Numbered from the stretch's first letter, positions 10,883 through 21,308 are shown. The stretch is DNA of 64,000 nucleotides from Talaromyces rugulosus (GCF_013368755.1 NC_049561.1:2294001-2358000); one strand, 5' to 3'. Made by a program: numbers and translations. The notes: a model not told the origin generated them from the letters alone.

Positions 10883-12201
10883 ATGCGGCTCTCCAGGTGG
10901 CTAGTCTTTGCGTTTCTCTTCAACATGGTGGTGGCGCAGTTGAATATCACCACACAAGCCACCTCGGCACTTCCCCCCTGTGCAGTGAGTTTCTCGTCTC
11001 TGTCTGTCTCTGTTCACGAAACCCCCTTAACAGCTCCAAGGTAAACTGTACTGCAAGCACACTCACTCCGGCGGGATGCGCCTTGGATAGCCCTGCAGAA
11101 TGCTTCTGCACAAACGAGACCATGCGGGCCCAGCTATCCGGCTGCTTACAAACAGGATGCAATCGCAACGACCAATTCGGTAAGTCCTAGGGTCCTACAT
11201 GTATGCTCCTTATATGCCGTTTTCTTTTAATGCTGGCAATTTCTAGTAACGACAACTGTCCTACAGACACTTATCTGCAAAGGCGTAACACTACCATCAC
11301 GGGCAAAGAAGACCATCCAAGTTATTACTGTTATGTCCACAATTGCTTTCTTAGCGATTATACTGAGGCTCTGCTCCCGTGTTATTATTTCTACGATTTG
11401 GTGGGATGATTGGGCTATCATTTTCTGTGGTGTAAGTCGTATATACCTTATCAGTGGGTTAAAGCCCTAACTAACTTATAATTAGATATGCATGGTACCT
11501 ATGACAGCCTTCCCACTATACAGTATGCCCTTGTTGCCACTGAATTATGCTCTTGTAGATGGAGGCTAATGGAAATTAGGTATCACACAAGGTCTTGGAA
11601 AGCATCTATGGGATATCCCCCCACAGAATATAGACTTTATACTTGAGGTAATCACTCAAGCATACTTAGTTTCTTAAATATGCTAACCGCAAATAGCTGT
11701 ACTATGTTGCTCAAATATTCTATGCCCTTGTCCAGACTTTCGCCAAAATCTCAATCCTCTTCCTCCTTTTACGAATCTTCCCAGATAAGCGCTTCCGCCT
11801 TGTCACAAAGATATTTATAGGCTGGATGATCTGCCAGACTCTTGCATTCTTCTTTTCTGTCACCCTTCAATGCATCCCGATTCAAGCAGTTTGGAATATA
11901 ACTACAAAAGGTGAATGCATAAATTCAAATGCTTTATTAGTCGCAGGGGCTGCATTAAGCATCTTTGAAGACCTGGTGATCATTGTACTCCCGATACACG
12001 AGTTGAAGCGTCTGAATCTTAGCCTAAAGACGAGGTTGGAGGTTATACTTATGTTTGCCTTGGGCTCATTGTATGTGGTTTTTCTACTTATCCTCCCCCG
12101 TCCTTTAACAAACATTAACATTGCCAAGTGCATGCATAGCAAGTATAATCCGCCTGAAATACCTAGCTTCCTATGAAATACAGCCTTTGGACTTGGCATG
12201 A
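10883..12201 (+). pseudogene. CFEM-domain Pth11-like GPCR, truncated by in-frame TGA
   Basis: Fungal surface receptor with an N-terminal extracellular CFEM domain and a rhodopsin-like (Pth11-type) membrane domain. Exons are 10883-10984, 11041-11179, 11247-11431, 11486-11522, 11580-11647, 11697-12070 and 12129-12201. A signal peptide (about 1-18) precedes eight CFEM cysteines (33, 37, 47, 55, 57, 69, 74, 91). Membrane segments follow, with family landmarks WWDDWAIIFCG, FAKISILFLLLRIF and RLKYLASYEIQ. After EIQPLDLA the frame meets TGA at 12199-12201, giving 325 residues. The missing last membrane helix is still readable at 12251-12418 (VDVVIWSIIETYTAVICA), but no GT-AG or GC-AG intron in the right phase joins it. 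I therefore call it a recently damaged gene. A short functional product cannot be excluded. Confidence 0.78.
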
Positions 12202-12250
12202 ATGTATCTCTATCCACTCTTCCAGCCTCCTCTACTAACAACGAATAGGG

Positions 12251-12418
12251 GACAGCGTTGATGTAGTAATATGGTCCATTATTGAGACCTACACCGCTGT
12301 GATCTGCGCCTGCATAATAACTATTCGGCCACTACTTTCCAAGTACCTTCCTAGGGTCTTCCGAAGCACGATTATCAGTGGTAACTCCTACAACACATTC
12401 CACTCGCTCGGCTCCTAG
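12251..12418 (+). pseudogene. Orphaned 3' coding part of the CFEM receptor (last membrane helix)
   Basis: Reads DSVDVVIWSIIETYTAVICA then IRPLLSKYLPRVF, the last transmembrane helix and loop expected in Pth11-like receptors, ending at TAG (12416-12418). The cytoplasmic tail is then visible only with further stops (DVTLEDELE then TAG). It cannot be spliced in phase to the upstream exon, so it is the detached end of the gene at 10883. Confidence 0.7.
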
Positions 12419-13159
12419 ATGTGACCCTAGAGGATGAACTCGAATAGAAGCGTCGGCCCGGGGATAGGACCAGGTCCCCGATTCTATGATCGAACTCAGA
12501 GCCGTGGAGAGCGTCAAGGTGCGGAAAGAAGGTGAGGCTGGAAAAAATATATCACACACTAGTAAAACTTGTTATCACTAAATTTCTTTTTCTTGCTACA
12601 ACGCTAAATCAAATAAGTATTTTATAAACTTAAACTTACTGCGACAAGGTTAGAACTGGCAATGTAGTGTATTTACTCAAGCCGTATCTTGATAATGACT
12701 TAGATTATTACTTTATAAACAGCTAGGTCAATGGGCTATAGCGTTCACACTAAGAGTAAAGCCTTACAGTTGGTTACACCTTCATTAATAAAGATACGAC
12801 CAACCACAGGTAGAAATAGTTCTAGTACAAAGTATAAGAGTATTAGGTCCTACATCTAACCCAAGACCTCGCAGTGTCAGTTTGTCTCGGTTCTATTAAC
12901 CTCAGTAGGGTGGTTCTACATGGAGTTGCAAATCAGACACTTTCTACTTTTATCATGATGTGGATACACACAGGGACCGCAAGCAGCTGCTCTAGATATA
13001 TCTCGGAAAAGAGACGTATATAAACGAATTGTAGGTAACTGAACTATTTGTTGTTGATTTCTTGCAGTAAATGTGGTTCTATATTCTTGATGCCCATATT
13101 AAGTTCTATAACATGATTCCACATCAATTGATCTCGAGTTCAGCCGTATGATCTGTCTA
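12419..13159. other. AT-rich intergenic region with repeat relic
   Basis: No supported gene. Holds the second copy of the dispersed repeat (12663-12785) and one ATCAATTGAT palindrome (13133-13142). Base composition is clearly more AT-rich than the housekeeping block at 40-47 kb. Confidence 0.55.
12663..12785. repeat. Diverged dispersed repeat, copy 2
   Basis: Contains GTATTTACTCAAGC, TAATGACTTA and TTATAAACAGCT in the same order as the copy at 3727-3860, in the same orientation. Too short and mutated to classify as a transposon family. Confidence 0.65.
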
Positions 13160-14660
13160 TCAGTCATTATGTTTCCCCTGAGACCGTTTGATAGAGCCTA
13201 GTCGTAACGACCCTTCAGGAGTATCGGTTTCATTAAATGAGAAGTATGATTGCTCAGTAATATATGCCACTAATTCGTTGTCTGACATCTCACAAATCGG
13301 GCTAGAGCTCGCATGGATAGTGGTCGATTCAATAATGTCATGGGTTGCTTGTTGATTTGAATTTTTAATTGCTTCGTCTCGCTGCTCTTTTGCCCAGTCT
13401 CTGCCATTAAGATACCAAGTTGCACCTTCCCGAAATGCATCCATGTTGGCAGTGATACACCAACTGTTGATTTGTGTCATATAGTACTCCGTCTTCTCTG
13501 CCGATCTCGAAGGATGACTGGTGAACATTTGGAGCTGACCATTGTGATAGATCGACGTAAGGGTATATGTATTGTTGTCAAATTTAGGTTCACTCTGTCC
13601 ACATGCTTGATATGACTGGATCCCCCTTGCCCCTAACGAACCATCATAGCACGCCTGCTTCTTGGCCACAAAAGCCAACCCATCGGGTCCTTTCACTGCT
13701 AGGAAGAATTTTGGCGCTATTGGAAGTTATCGCTGAATAGATGGAATAATCTGATGTTTGATTTCACTTCTAATTCGACGATTGAGTTGTTCAGGACGTG
13801 CACCATAATAGCGATCGGGATTTCCGCGAACCAGGGTGCCATCTGTGAGACGATTGGGGTTTATAAAAGGAATTCCGCCTTTAACACATTTATAATCTGT
13901 AGTTTTACCTTCAATCAAAGAAATCACGGTCTTGGTAACTTGATTCTATTTTGAAGCATCTGCGTCTGCCTGCAGGAATTTTTCAAAATCTTCCTCCGAA
14001 AATCTGGACGGAGAAAGCCATGATCGAGGCTGGGCAAGTCTTTGAAGAATGCCATCCAAATTACTTGGTTTGGTAGGCAGGTGTCCGTCGGGAAATCGAT
14101 ATCGGTGTGGGAAGACCCCATGATCAACAAGATGCTGCTGAAAGTTACGATTGTACGGCCCACTACCTTTGATGGTCCTGGTGGTCCTTGATGTACTTGA
14201 TCTCCATGAGGCGCTCGCATCTTTGGAAGCACTCAGGCTCTGCTTTTGGACTCTGTATTTTGATTGGTGGGGATTTATACCTAGGTTTAGGATACTAGAA
14301 TAGTCAGTCTTAACTCTTATAGAGAAATTGATAAACACGTACACCTCTTAGATCCGATAAATCCGGGCCGCCTTGCCGAGAAAATCGTTGAGGAACTGGG
14401 TGAAGTTCCTTGCCGGTGATGGGTTTCAAAAGTTGAATTGATTGGCGCAGGCTTGCTGGAGCTTGGTTGTTCCTTCGATCAAGTTCCGGAAGAGCGTTAC
14501 GAGTTAGCCCTATTTGTGATAAATCATCCCAGGATGCTGCAGGGGGTTGGGAATCGCTAAGATGGTCGACTCCCTGCTTCTTGCGAGCCTGTTCAGGTGA
14601 TGCCAAGGGTTGCTCTGAATGCTGCCGTTTGCGAGACAGAATCGGTTGATTTGTATTCAT
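13160..14660 (-). pseudogene. Fungal uncharacterised-family gene (AKxQACYDGxLGARG type) with two in-frame stops
   Basis: Minus-strand gene of about 480 codons. Exon 1 is 14660-14345; a 64 bp GT-AG intron is followed by one frame from 14280 to 13160. That frame is interrupted by TAG at 13948-13946 and TAA at 13729-13727, with family sequence on both sides in the same frame: FSEEDFEKFLQADADASK before, NQVTKTVISLIEG after, then PKFFLAVKGPDG and AKKQACYDGSLGARG. The protein resembles a large family of uncharacterised fungal proteins sharing PSNWxxI, LSPSRFS and KGPDGxxxVAxRQACYDG motifs. The D...(E)xK-GPDG region recalls a PD-(D/E)XK nuclease fold, which is my inference. Here the expected acidic residue before the lysine is replaced (LAVK). 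Both stops are one C-to-T step from Gln codons, a pattern compatible with RIP. Confidence 0.75.
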
Positions 14661-15248
14661 TGGGCGATATTGATCGTGAATTTAATAATATTCCGACTCC
14701 TCCAAGCGACCTTAATCGTAGGAAAGAAGGTGTATTTATGTTGAGCATCTTCGCCGCTTCAAGTGTTGTTGTGATTTGGTTGGATGCTTAGCCCTGGCTC
14801 CTCCTGGATTTCACCGACATCTTTTAAATCGACTATTACGTTATTAATTGCTTTTTTAGGAAGGGTGGGTGGGGGAAAAGAACATTGAAATAATTCCCCC
14901 CCGCTGAATGAATTTGTATGTACCATATAGGCTGTGCTTTTTCCTATGAAAAGAAGGACTGTAGTCGAATGTCAATATATATTGCCAAAATTGGGCATAC
15001 TTTATTTGATAATAAGGACCGACCAACTAGCCAAAGGCTTTTGGTTAGCAGTTAACATGCTGAGATCCTTCATATTCAAAGAAATATTGCCTAAAAAGAA
15101 CTATACAAACGAAGACTCAACATGAAAAACACCCTTCCATAGAGACTTGTTTAAAACGAAGTCCTGGTCTATCCACAAAACCGCGCCCTGGAAGAGGGAA
15201 CGTAATAGACAAAGGGCGAAGGAACTCTTTTAGGCCAACCGCTAAGTC
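14661..15248. other. Intergenic region upstream of NLR relic
   Basis: About 590 bp with no protein or RNA I can support. A 63-codon frame at 14934-15125 shows no recognisable motif and is not called. Confidence 0.4.
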
Positions 15249-15840
15249 AGATAGCTGTAGAATTTCTTCAGAGCGGAGCTAAAATTGAGGCATCGATCCA
15301 AGCATTGGAACATACCGAGATGTACGATAGGACTCACCCCAAGACTTTGGAAGCAGATAACGGGATTACACTTTGCAGCATACTTCAGTGTTACTAAACA
15401 ATGAGTGTTGTCTGCAAGAAGAACTTAAAGCGGACTCCAAAGATTCGGGTGGTTGGACACCGTGAGTCCTTTGTACGGTGGTTAATCGCGCGGGGCGACG
15501 TCGACATCAACTCGACAAACATGGACGATGAGACACCGCTCTCTTTAGCAGTCAGGAATGGAAATGTGAAGGTAATGAAGATAATACGACATAAATTCTA
15601 TCTCAATCGATAAAGACGGGTTTACGCCGCTACATAACGCGTGTTTAAAAAGGAAGGAAGGTATCGTAAAACTGTTCCTCGCGAGATATGACGTCGATAT
15701 CAATTCTAAGGACTTGGATGGTTACAGGCTGCTATCTATAGCGGCCTTGAATCTGCATGATGAGATTGTAAGGCTCTCGCTCGCAAGAGACGACGTAAAG
15801 GCCAATTCTCAGGTTATGAAAGGTTACAGGGGACATTAAC
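15249..15840 (+). pseudogene. Relic of a NACHT/ankyrin-repeat (fungal NLR-like) gene
   Basis: Three frames must be combined to read it. The segment from about 15249 gives AVEFLQSGAKIEASIQALE, the linker that precedes ankyrin repeats in many fungal NACHT-ankyrin proteins. Then come EELKADSKDSGGWTP, VRWLIARGDVDINSTNMDDETPLSLAVRNGN and, after a frameshift near 15600, KDGFTPLHNACLKRKEGIVKLFLARYDVDINSKDLDGY. At least two frameshifts and several stops prevent expression as one protein. No NACHT nucleotide-binding domain remains in the window. Such genes turn over rapidly in fungi as candidate nonself-recognition receptors. Confidence 0.72.
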
Positions 15841-16489
15841 ATATTATAAACCTACTGTTCGACGCAGAGGAGGAGACGAGCGCAACTTGATAGAGTTCAG
15901 GAAGGAGCTGATGTAGAAGACAGAAGAAAAAGGTCATGAAAAATGCCATAAAGCTCTTTGCTCTGTATGCCCGTCTGAAGAATTACTGTCAATTAGTAGT
16001 AAGAATACAATGTTCTTACATGCGCATATGCAGTCAGCACTTACATATACTATAAATGCGTAAATCAGCATTTAAACTCAACAATCTCCCGAATAGGCGT
16101 TGATACATGTATGTACTACATATGTAAATACTACTCACCTTACATTGAGACCGTTCCCTGTCTACTCAATCCCCAGGCTTGAACGTGGCATTCCTCTAGA
16201 TAATATTGAAGGAATGATATCAATTAATACCGATAAAATCAGAAGGTATGTGCACTTCATAGTGTAGGCAACTGTATATCAACGTAATGAAAGAATTCAA
16301 TGTTCAACAAATTCTCAATAAATTATCAAGGCTAATCTAAAATGAAATGCTTAGGTATTTATCCTGTATGGCGCCTTACCCTCCTTTAAACAAGGAAAAG
16401 AAAAGGAAATTAACCAGCCAAGAAACACCCAATATCAAACGCCAAACCATGCACCAATCTCAAGTATCGCCCCCTTCAAATCAGCGAGG
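15841..16489. other. Intergenic region, nothing recognised
   Basis: About 650 bp, AT-rich, no supported ORF, RNA gene or clear repeat. Confidence 0.4.
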
Positions 16490-17161
16490 TCACTTGTTGG
16501 CGTCCTCAGCCATAATTTCGTCAATCACCTGGTTCGCATGTTCCAAGGCCTCCTCCTGAGTTTTGTACGTGGGGACCAGGTCGTTCGCATTCACCCCTGG
16601 CCCGGTCATCAGAGTGATCACGTTGGCCATTAACTGTGTCATTGTCCCAGTTCCCCCATTGACCCACTTGAGTCTACCCAGCATGTTCAGTTTTGTCATA
16701 ATGAGGACAAACACGTCCTTGATATGCTTCACGCGCTTCATCTCTCCGGTCGAGAGGTCGGCGATCTTGTATTTGGCACGCAGTCGGACCTCCTCATTTA
16801 TCACCCCAATCACTTGATTTATGTAGGCCTGCAACTCATCTGGGGTTGGAATGTCGTCGGGCTCAGAACGTGCCGAAAAAGAAGCCCTCCACTGGGCGGG
16901 GGGAAGTGTTGAAGCTACGTTTCCCTTCTGTTTTACTTCTCCATTGCGTTGGCGAATTTCAAGCGAATGTTACCGACAATTCTCCACCGTTTTGCAGGAC
17001 TCCAAGACCCAGTTTAGGACGCCTGTGTAGACTTCGGCGGCGGAAACAGTGGTACCGACAGACCTATCTCCATTTGACGCCCTAATAATAAACTCTAGTT
17101 CAATAATGCGTCCCATGAAACCCCTGAGATCTTCGGGGAGTGAGATATTAGAGCTCGACAT
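16490..17161 (-). pseudogene. Hypothetical protein gene with one in-frame stop
   Basis: A single minus-strand frame from ATG 17161 to TAA 16490 would encode about 223 residues, but TAA at 16972-16970 interrupts it after AAT TGT CGG. The frame is otherwise open on both sides: MSSSNISLPEDLRGF before and EIRQRNGEVKQKGN, then ADLSTGEMKRVKHIKDV, after. No GT-AG intron removes the stop in phase: a 46 bp candidate starting at the CG|GTAACA donor leads straight to TAG. CAA is one C-to-T step from the stop. I do not recognise the family. It is helical and soluble-looking, without signal peptide or membrane segment. An upstream in-frame ATG at 17242 adds 27 low-complexity residues and seems less likely. 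The 114-residue downstream part could be a separate product. Confidence 0.55.
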
Positions 17162-17368
17162 GTTGTTTGTTGGATGTCTTTTCTGGTTTTTGGTTGTGTT
17201 TGTGCCAATGATCTGTTTCCTTGTGATATGTGTGTGTTGCAAGATGGCACTGATGAAGATGGTGATAGAAAAGAGAACGAGGAATGATCAATGTCAAGTT
17301 TATATCCATCTCGACGACATTTTTGCTATAACTTTTGCGAGAATACTCCAGTCGAATTTCTTGAATAA

Positions 17369-17642
17369 GGTGTGCTCACTTTGTGTGTATCTAGACATCA
17401 TCTGAGAACCAAAGGTTCAAACCGAATATTCTAAGAAAATGATTAGAAAGAATATCAAAAAAAAAAAAAAAAAGAAAAGAAAAAAGTTCTATAAAACTTT
17501 GCAAAAGCATATTTCCCGTGGATTCTTTATCACAGTGTACTCATTTTGTGTGTTTAGATATAGAACCCAACGATAAAATCGAATATATTAGAAAGATACT
17601 AAAGAAAGAAAGAAAGATCGATGTCTATAAACTTTGCATCTG
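17369..17642 (+). repeat. Diverged direct repeat, two units
   Basis: Unit A (17369-17510) and unit B (17534-17642) share, in order, GTGT[GA]CTCA[CT]TTTGTGTGT, TTAGAAAGA and TATAAAACTTTGCA/TATAAACTTTGCA. Unit A is expanded by a poly-A tract (17457-17473). Confidence 0.6.
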
Positions 17643-17689
17643 TTTATAGTAACAATTCACAGCGATCGAGTCATATCTTTGTTATTTTT

Positions 17690-17890
17690 CGAGTCATATT
17701 CAATATTGGTATATACTTCAGAAGTACATGTATTTCACAGTGATTAAGTTATTTAATGATTTATCTAGTTATATTAGTATAGGTTCTAGAAATGCTTTGT
17801 AGTGATAAAGCTATCAATTGATATCTTTATTGAGTTATTTATCAAATGATTTATCTAGTCATATTGGTATATATTTTAGAAATGCGTCAC
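17690..17890 (+). repeat. Degenerate AT-rich tandem repeat
   Basis: Three related units of roughly 60-85 bp contain versions of GATTTATCTAGT[TC]ATATT[AG]GTATA followed by TAGAAATGC. The second and third are closest. No function evident. Confidence 0.55.
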
Positions 17891-18462
17891 TATATTGACA
17901 GAAACCTCATTAAATTTGACTAATATAAGGTAAATGATTCAACCCATGTCTCTCCGACTGTACATTTACGTATAGATCAATTGATATGAGCTAAATTAAA
18001 AAGCAAGAACTCAAAACACCATCACATAATCTTGCACAGCAAGCCCATCAATAACTAAACCCTAAAAGCAAACTACACATTTGTTGGGTATCAGGTATAT
18101 ACAAAATCAAAACCAATCAGGTCATTGAACAGGAGATGCATGGGGGTGGCGAGAAATTGTGATGACCGTGAAGAACCAAAGTTGTCGACCAGGGAATCAA
18201 TACGGATAGTAAATACTAGAAAGACACACCCGGGATATAGACATGGTAGCTCGTCGGTGGTAGTGGCTGCAATTGGTGGAGGAACGAGGTGTCTCCTCGA
18301 CCGAATCAGTCACTACCACAGGCGAGTTACCGGGTGGCCAGCCTGTGATACATGCCACACTCTTGTATTTTTAGTAGACGACATCAACTTGTTTCTCCCA
18401 GAGAAACCATCTCCACGGGACATAAGCCCATCTAATCCCACGTATCAGATTTAATAGGTGGA

Positions 18463-19894
18463 TCATGAAGCATGCGGCCCTGGCGGCGGTGGGAAATACA
18501 CTTCCTGGCTAGATTGCTCAGGTTGCTTTTGCTGGCTCACGCTCTGCTGCTGCTGCTGCTGCCGCTGTTGTTGTTGCTGTTGATATTGTTGCTGTTGATA
18601 TTGCTGCTGCTGGTAGTGTTGCAGTTCAGCCTCTTGTTGCGACAGACTTTGCGCCGCAGGCTGGGATAGCCCGGCCTCGTGTTGTGGGGTTGCATAACCT
18701 TGATAGGGAGAATTGTCACTATACGGGAAAGCGTTTTGGTTCACCGATCCGTCAGAATCCACAGGAGAGACATAGTGCGTCGAGTAACCAGCCTCGTAAT
18801 GCTTGCCGTCATGGTCGACCACTTGGAAGCCATTTCCAGGAACAGCAGCGAATTGGCCCGCTCCTCCCATCATGTATTGCTGCGAAGGATCTGCCATGAA
18901 CATGTGGCCCTGATAGGGGGAAGTCGTGCTGTCGCCCCAAGTATTTTGCCAGGGGGTGCCTATGGTGGTGTCATTCCAGCGAGCGTGCAAACCGCCAGAA
19001 CCGTATCTGCGTCGTTTCTCGGCTTTGCGGCGGTGTTTTACGAGGCAGATGCAGCAAAGAGCAGTCAGTGCGACTATTATTATGAAGCCAACAATGGGAA
19101 CAACAATGATAACGGTCAAAAACTTGTGAATGTTTGAAGTTCCTGTCGAAGTGGCCGTGGAGGTATAGGCGGTTGTAGTCTCTGGAAGTTCTGTTTGGTT
19201 GAAGATGCGCGTTGGGCTGAGAGGAAAGGAAGCGCCAGCAGAAGTTGAAAAGTGGCAATTGTATCGAATTGATTCCAAGACTGTTTTCTGTGTTAGTGCT
19301 GAGAGCATTTAATGGTAGAAGGCATCAGAACTCACAGTTGGCGAGGAAAGCTTGCTGGGACGTCAAGGAATAGCAGAATTCACATGTCGAAACGGTATTA
19401 TCAGCAAAAGCAGTGTCGCCGCAAAATGTGGTAAGTGAGTTGCCGACTGGATTGGTCAATTGGAAGTCAAGCGCTGGACCGAGAGGTGTGCAGGAGACGA
19501 GGCAAGGCGTCGAAACATTCGTCACTGGCTCTGGATAATTATAAACACATGATGTAAAGGCGTATCGCAGATTGTCTATCCACAGAAAGGCGGTTAGTGT
19601 TATTGTAATAATTGATAACAGGTGTAGTAACTCACAAAGTCCCCAGTTCACATCCGTCTCTCCCGCGCCTTGGTCTTGGAAATCGCTCTGCAAGAGACAT
19701 GATATACAGCTCTGGAAGGTTTCACCGGTTTTGGTAGTGTTATATTGGTCATCCATACAGACGATTTCTTCGGATGTCGTATTCGAGGTTGTTCCGCAAG
19801 CACTTGTGCAAGGCGAGCCTGAGGTTGCCCGTAAAGCGAGAATCCCCGGGGCAAAGACAGCCAGGCCAAAGACAGCCCTCCAAGGCACCATCAT
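18463..19894 (-). CDS. Secreted/single-pass plasma-membrane protein with poly-Gln cytoplasmic tail
   Basis: Predicted 438-residue type I membrane protein. Exons are 19894-19636, 19575-19336 and 19280-18463, with GT-AG introns in phase. A signal peptide (about 1-20) leads to a Cys-rich extracellular part of two repeated modules (FQSCISCLLQS, then STCEFCYSLT). A Ser/Thr stalk follows, then one membrane segment (FLTVIIVVPIVGFIIIVALTALCC) and a basic stop-transfer KHRRKAEKRRR. The cytoplasmic tail is Gln-rich, coded partly by a CAG/CAA microsatellite, and ends PPPPGPHAS. Similar fungal proteins are often annotated as LPXTG-type or WSC-like surface sensors, but no function is established and no WSC domain is clear. 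I chose ATG 19894 because it opens the signal peptide; ATG 19960 would add a polar leader. Confidence 0.82.
18541..18620. repeat. CAG/CAA trinucleotide microsatellite in coding sequence
   Basis: On the plus strand CTG units grade into interrupted TTG/TGA units. On the coding (minus) strand they encode the poly-Gln run of the surface protein tail. Length polymorphism is likely. Confidence 0.7.
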
Positions 19895-21308
19895 GATGCC
19901 GGGAAATGGGGGATATCGGCTTCTCCCAGGGTGGATCAGAGTTGGTCTTTTTGTGTACAAAGAGTAGCCTTCTAAAAAGGATAGGTACGTCCTCGTTTCG
20001 AAGTGGCGTCGCTATTGCGTCCAAGACTTGTGGTCCAGCAAGAATAGTGTCGCGAGTGGTATTCTTAGAGGAAGGAAGCCTCTTTGGCAGCGCAAAACGA
20101 TAGAAGTAAACTCTGCTATAAGTCGAGGTTCTAGGCGGGGAGATAGCTTCGCTTTTCAACGCCAAGTGTGATAAAGCGGCGCAGACTCCAGGTAGAACTG
20201 ATCTGCGACTGTAAGCTCATACAAGTATTGGCACAGGGATCCAACGGCAACGCAGCGGTGCCGCAATCTGAGCAAGGCTAGAAGTGACTATCGAGTGTGG
20301 GTGTGGGATGAGTTGAAAGCGTGCAAGCTGATATCGCGCTGCCAAAGTACGGCTTTCTTCCTCGCCAATGAACCCTGCGACGACATTTTAGCAGGTCTTC
20401 AGAGGTGACAAATGAGGAGCTGTAGGTCTGCTGTCGAGCGGGGAAAAGAGGAGCGCAGCGCAAGCTTGGACGTGCTCTCGGCGGCAAGACGGGCGACTGG
20501 ATAGGCTGTATGCGGGAGACGCACAAGCCGAGACACTTCAGTTGCAGAGTTAGTACGACTTAGCAGGGGGAACTAGGGGGATGGGCCTCGATCGCGAGAT
20601 GGACATGCGGACGACGATTGGAGGGCGACGATGTGACTGTGATGAGCGGCTTGCATCGCGCAGCCTGGAAGGAGCGTCCGGGCGGTGAGGATGTGGGCCC
20701 CGTGATTCGCCGCCGGCCCGGCGCGAAGAGGCGTCTCCACTTGGAGCTGTCCTGGCCAATAAGAACGACATGAATTGGCGCCCGCCAAGCCCTCAAATGG
20801 GCCAATCAGTGGCTTCCTAGTCTGTACCGCCTTTTTTCCTAAAAGGGAAAGAGGTGATTGTCTCTATACAACAATGTATTATTATGGGAAATCGACTATG
20901 TCATGCATTTTAAAGACAAAACTGAATTTCTTGTGTTGGCTCTAGCAACAAGCCCCTTTGAAAATGTTTAATCGGATTTCTTCAGGTCGACTTCAGGTTA
21001 GGCGAAAGTTAATTCATAATGTGCTAGAAAGAATGGACCAATAGCTTAAAAACGTTGAATTCTCTTATTGTTACTCCCATAATAAAGATAGCAATGTGCA
21101 CCAAACACAAAACAATGCCGCCAATGGAGAAAATAGAACAAAAAGTCATGTAAAAGAAAGTATAAACGTCCCAACCAGACAGAACAATTTGAAGCAAGCG
21201 GCAATCGTGATACTTCTAAAGCAAAAAAAAGACATGGAAAAAAGGTATATACGAAGAGAAGGGAAGGGAATTAAGGAACGAAGATATAATAAAATAAAGA
21301 AAGATGAC
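19895..21308. promoter_or_regulatory. Long upstream region with GC-rich island and CCAAT boxes
   Basis: About 1.4 kb between two minus-strand genes. A GC-rich island spans about 20280-20800 and ends with three CCAAT pentamers (20756-20760; reverse at 20774-20778; 20802-20806). Overlapping ORFs inside the island have no family features. An AT-rich stretch from 20820 to 21300 is the 3' flank of the next gene. Confidence 0.45.

Larger units (their letters stand above)
17162..18462. other. AT-rich repeat-bearing intergenic region
   Basis: About 1.3 kb. Contains the repeat pair at 17369-17642, a 17-base A run at 17457-17473, degenerate tandem units at 17690-17890 and two ATCAATTGAT palindromes (17813-17822, 17976-17985). 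No gene is supported. Confidence 0.55.

Noticed and set aside
12071..12250. Alternative splicing to rescue the CFEM receptor
   Set aside because: Tested GC donors at 12183 and 12196 and acceptors at 12226 and 12248; every combination is out of phase or meets a stop.
14934..15125. 63-codon plus-strand frame as part of the NLR relic
   Set aside because: Its translation shows no similarity to NACHT or ankyrin sequence, so the relic is called only from 15249.
20278..20805. Several overlapping ORFs in the GC-rich island at 20.3-20.8 kb
   Set aside because: Arg/Pro/Ser-rich translations in several frames at once are typical of GC-rich promoter DNA.
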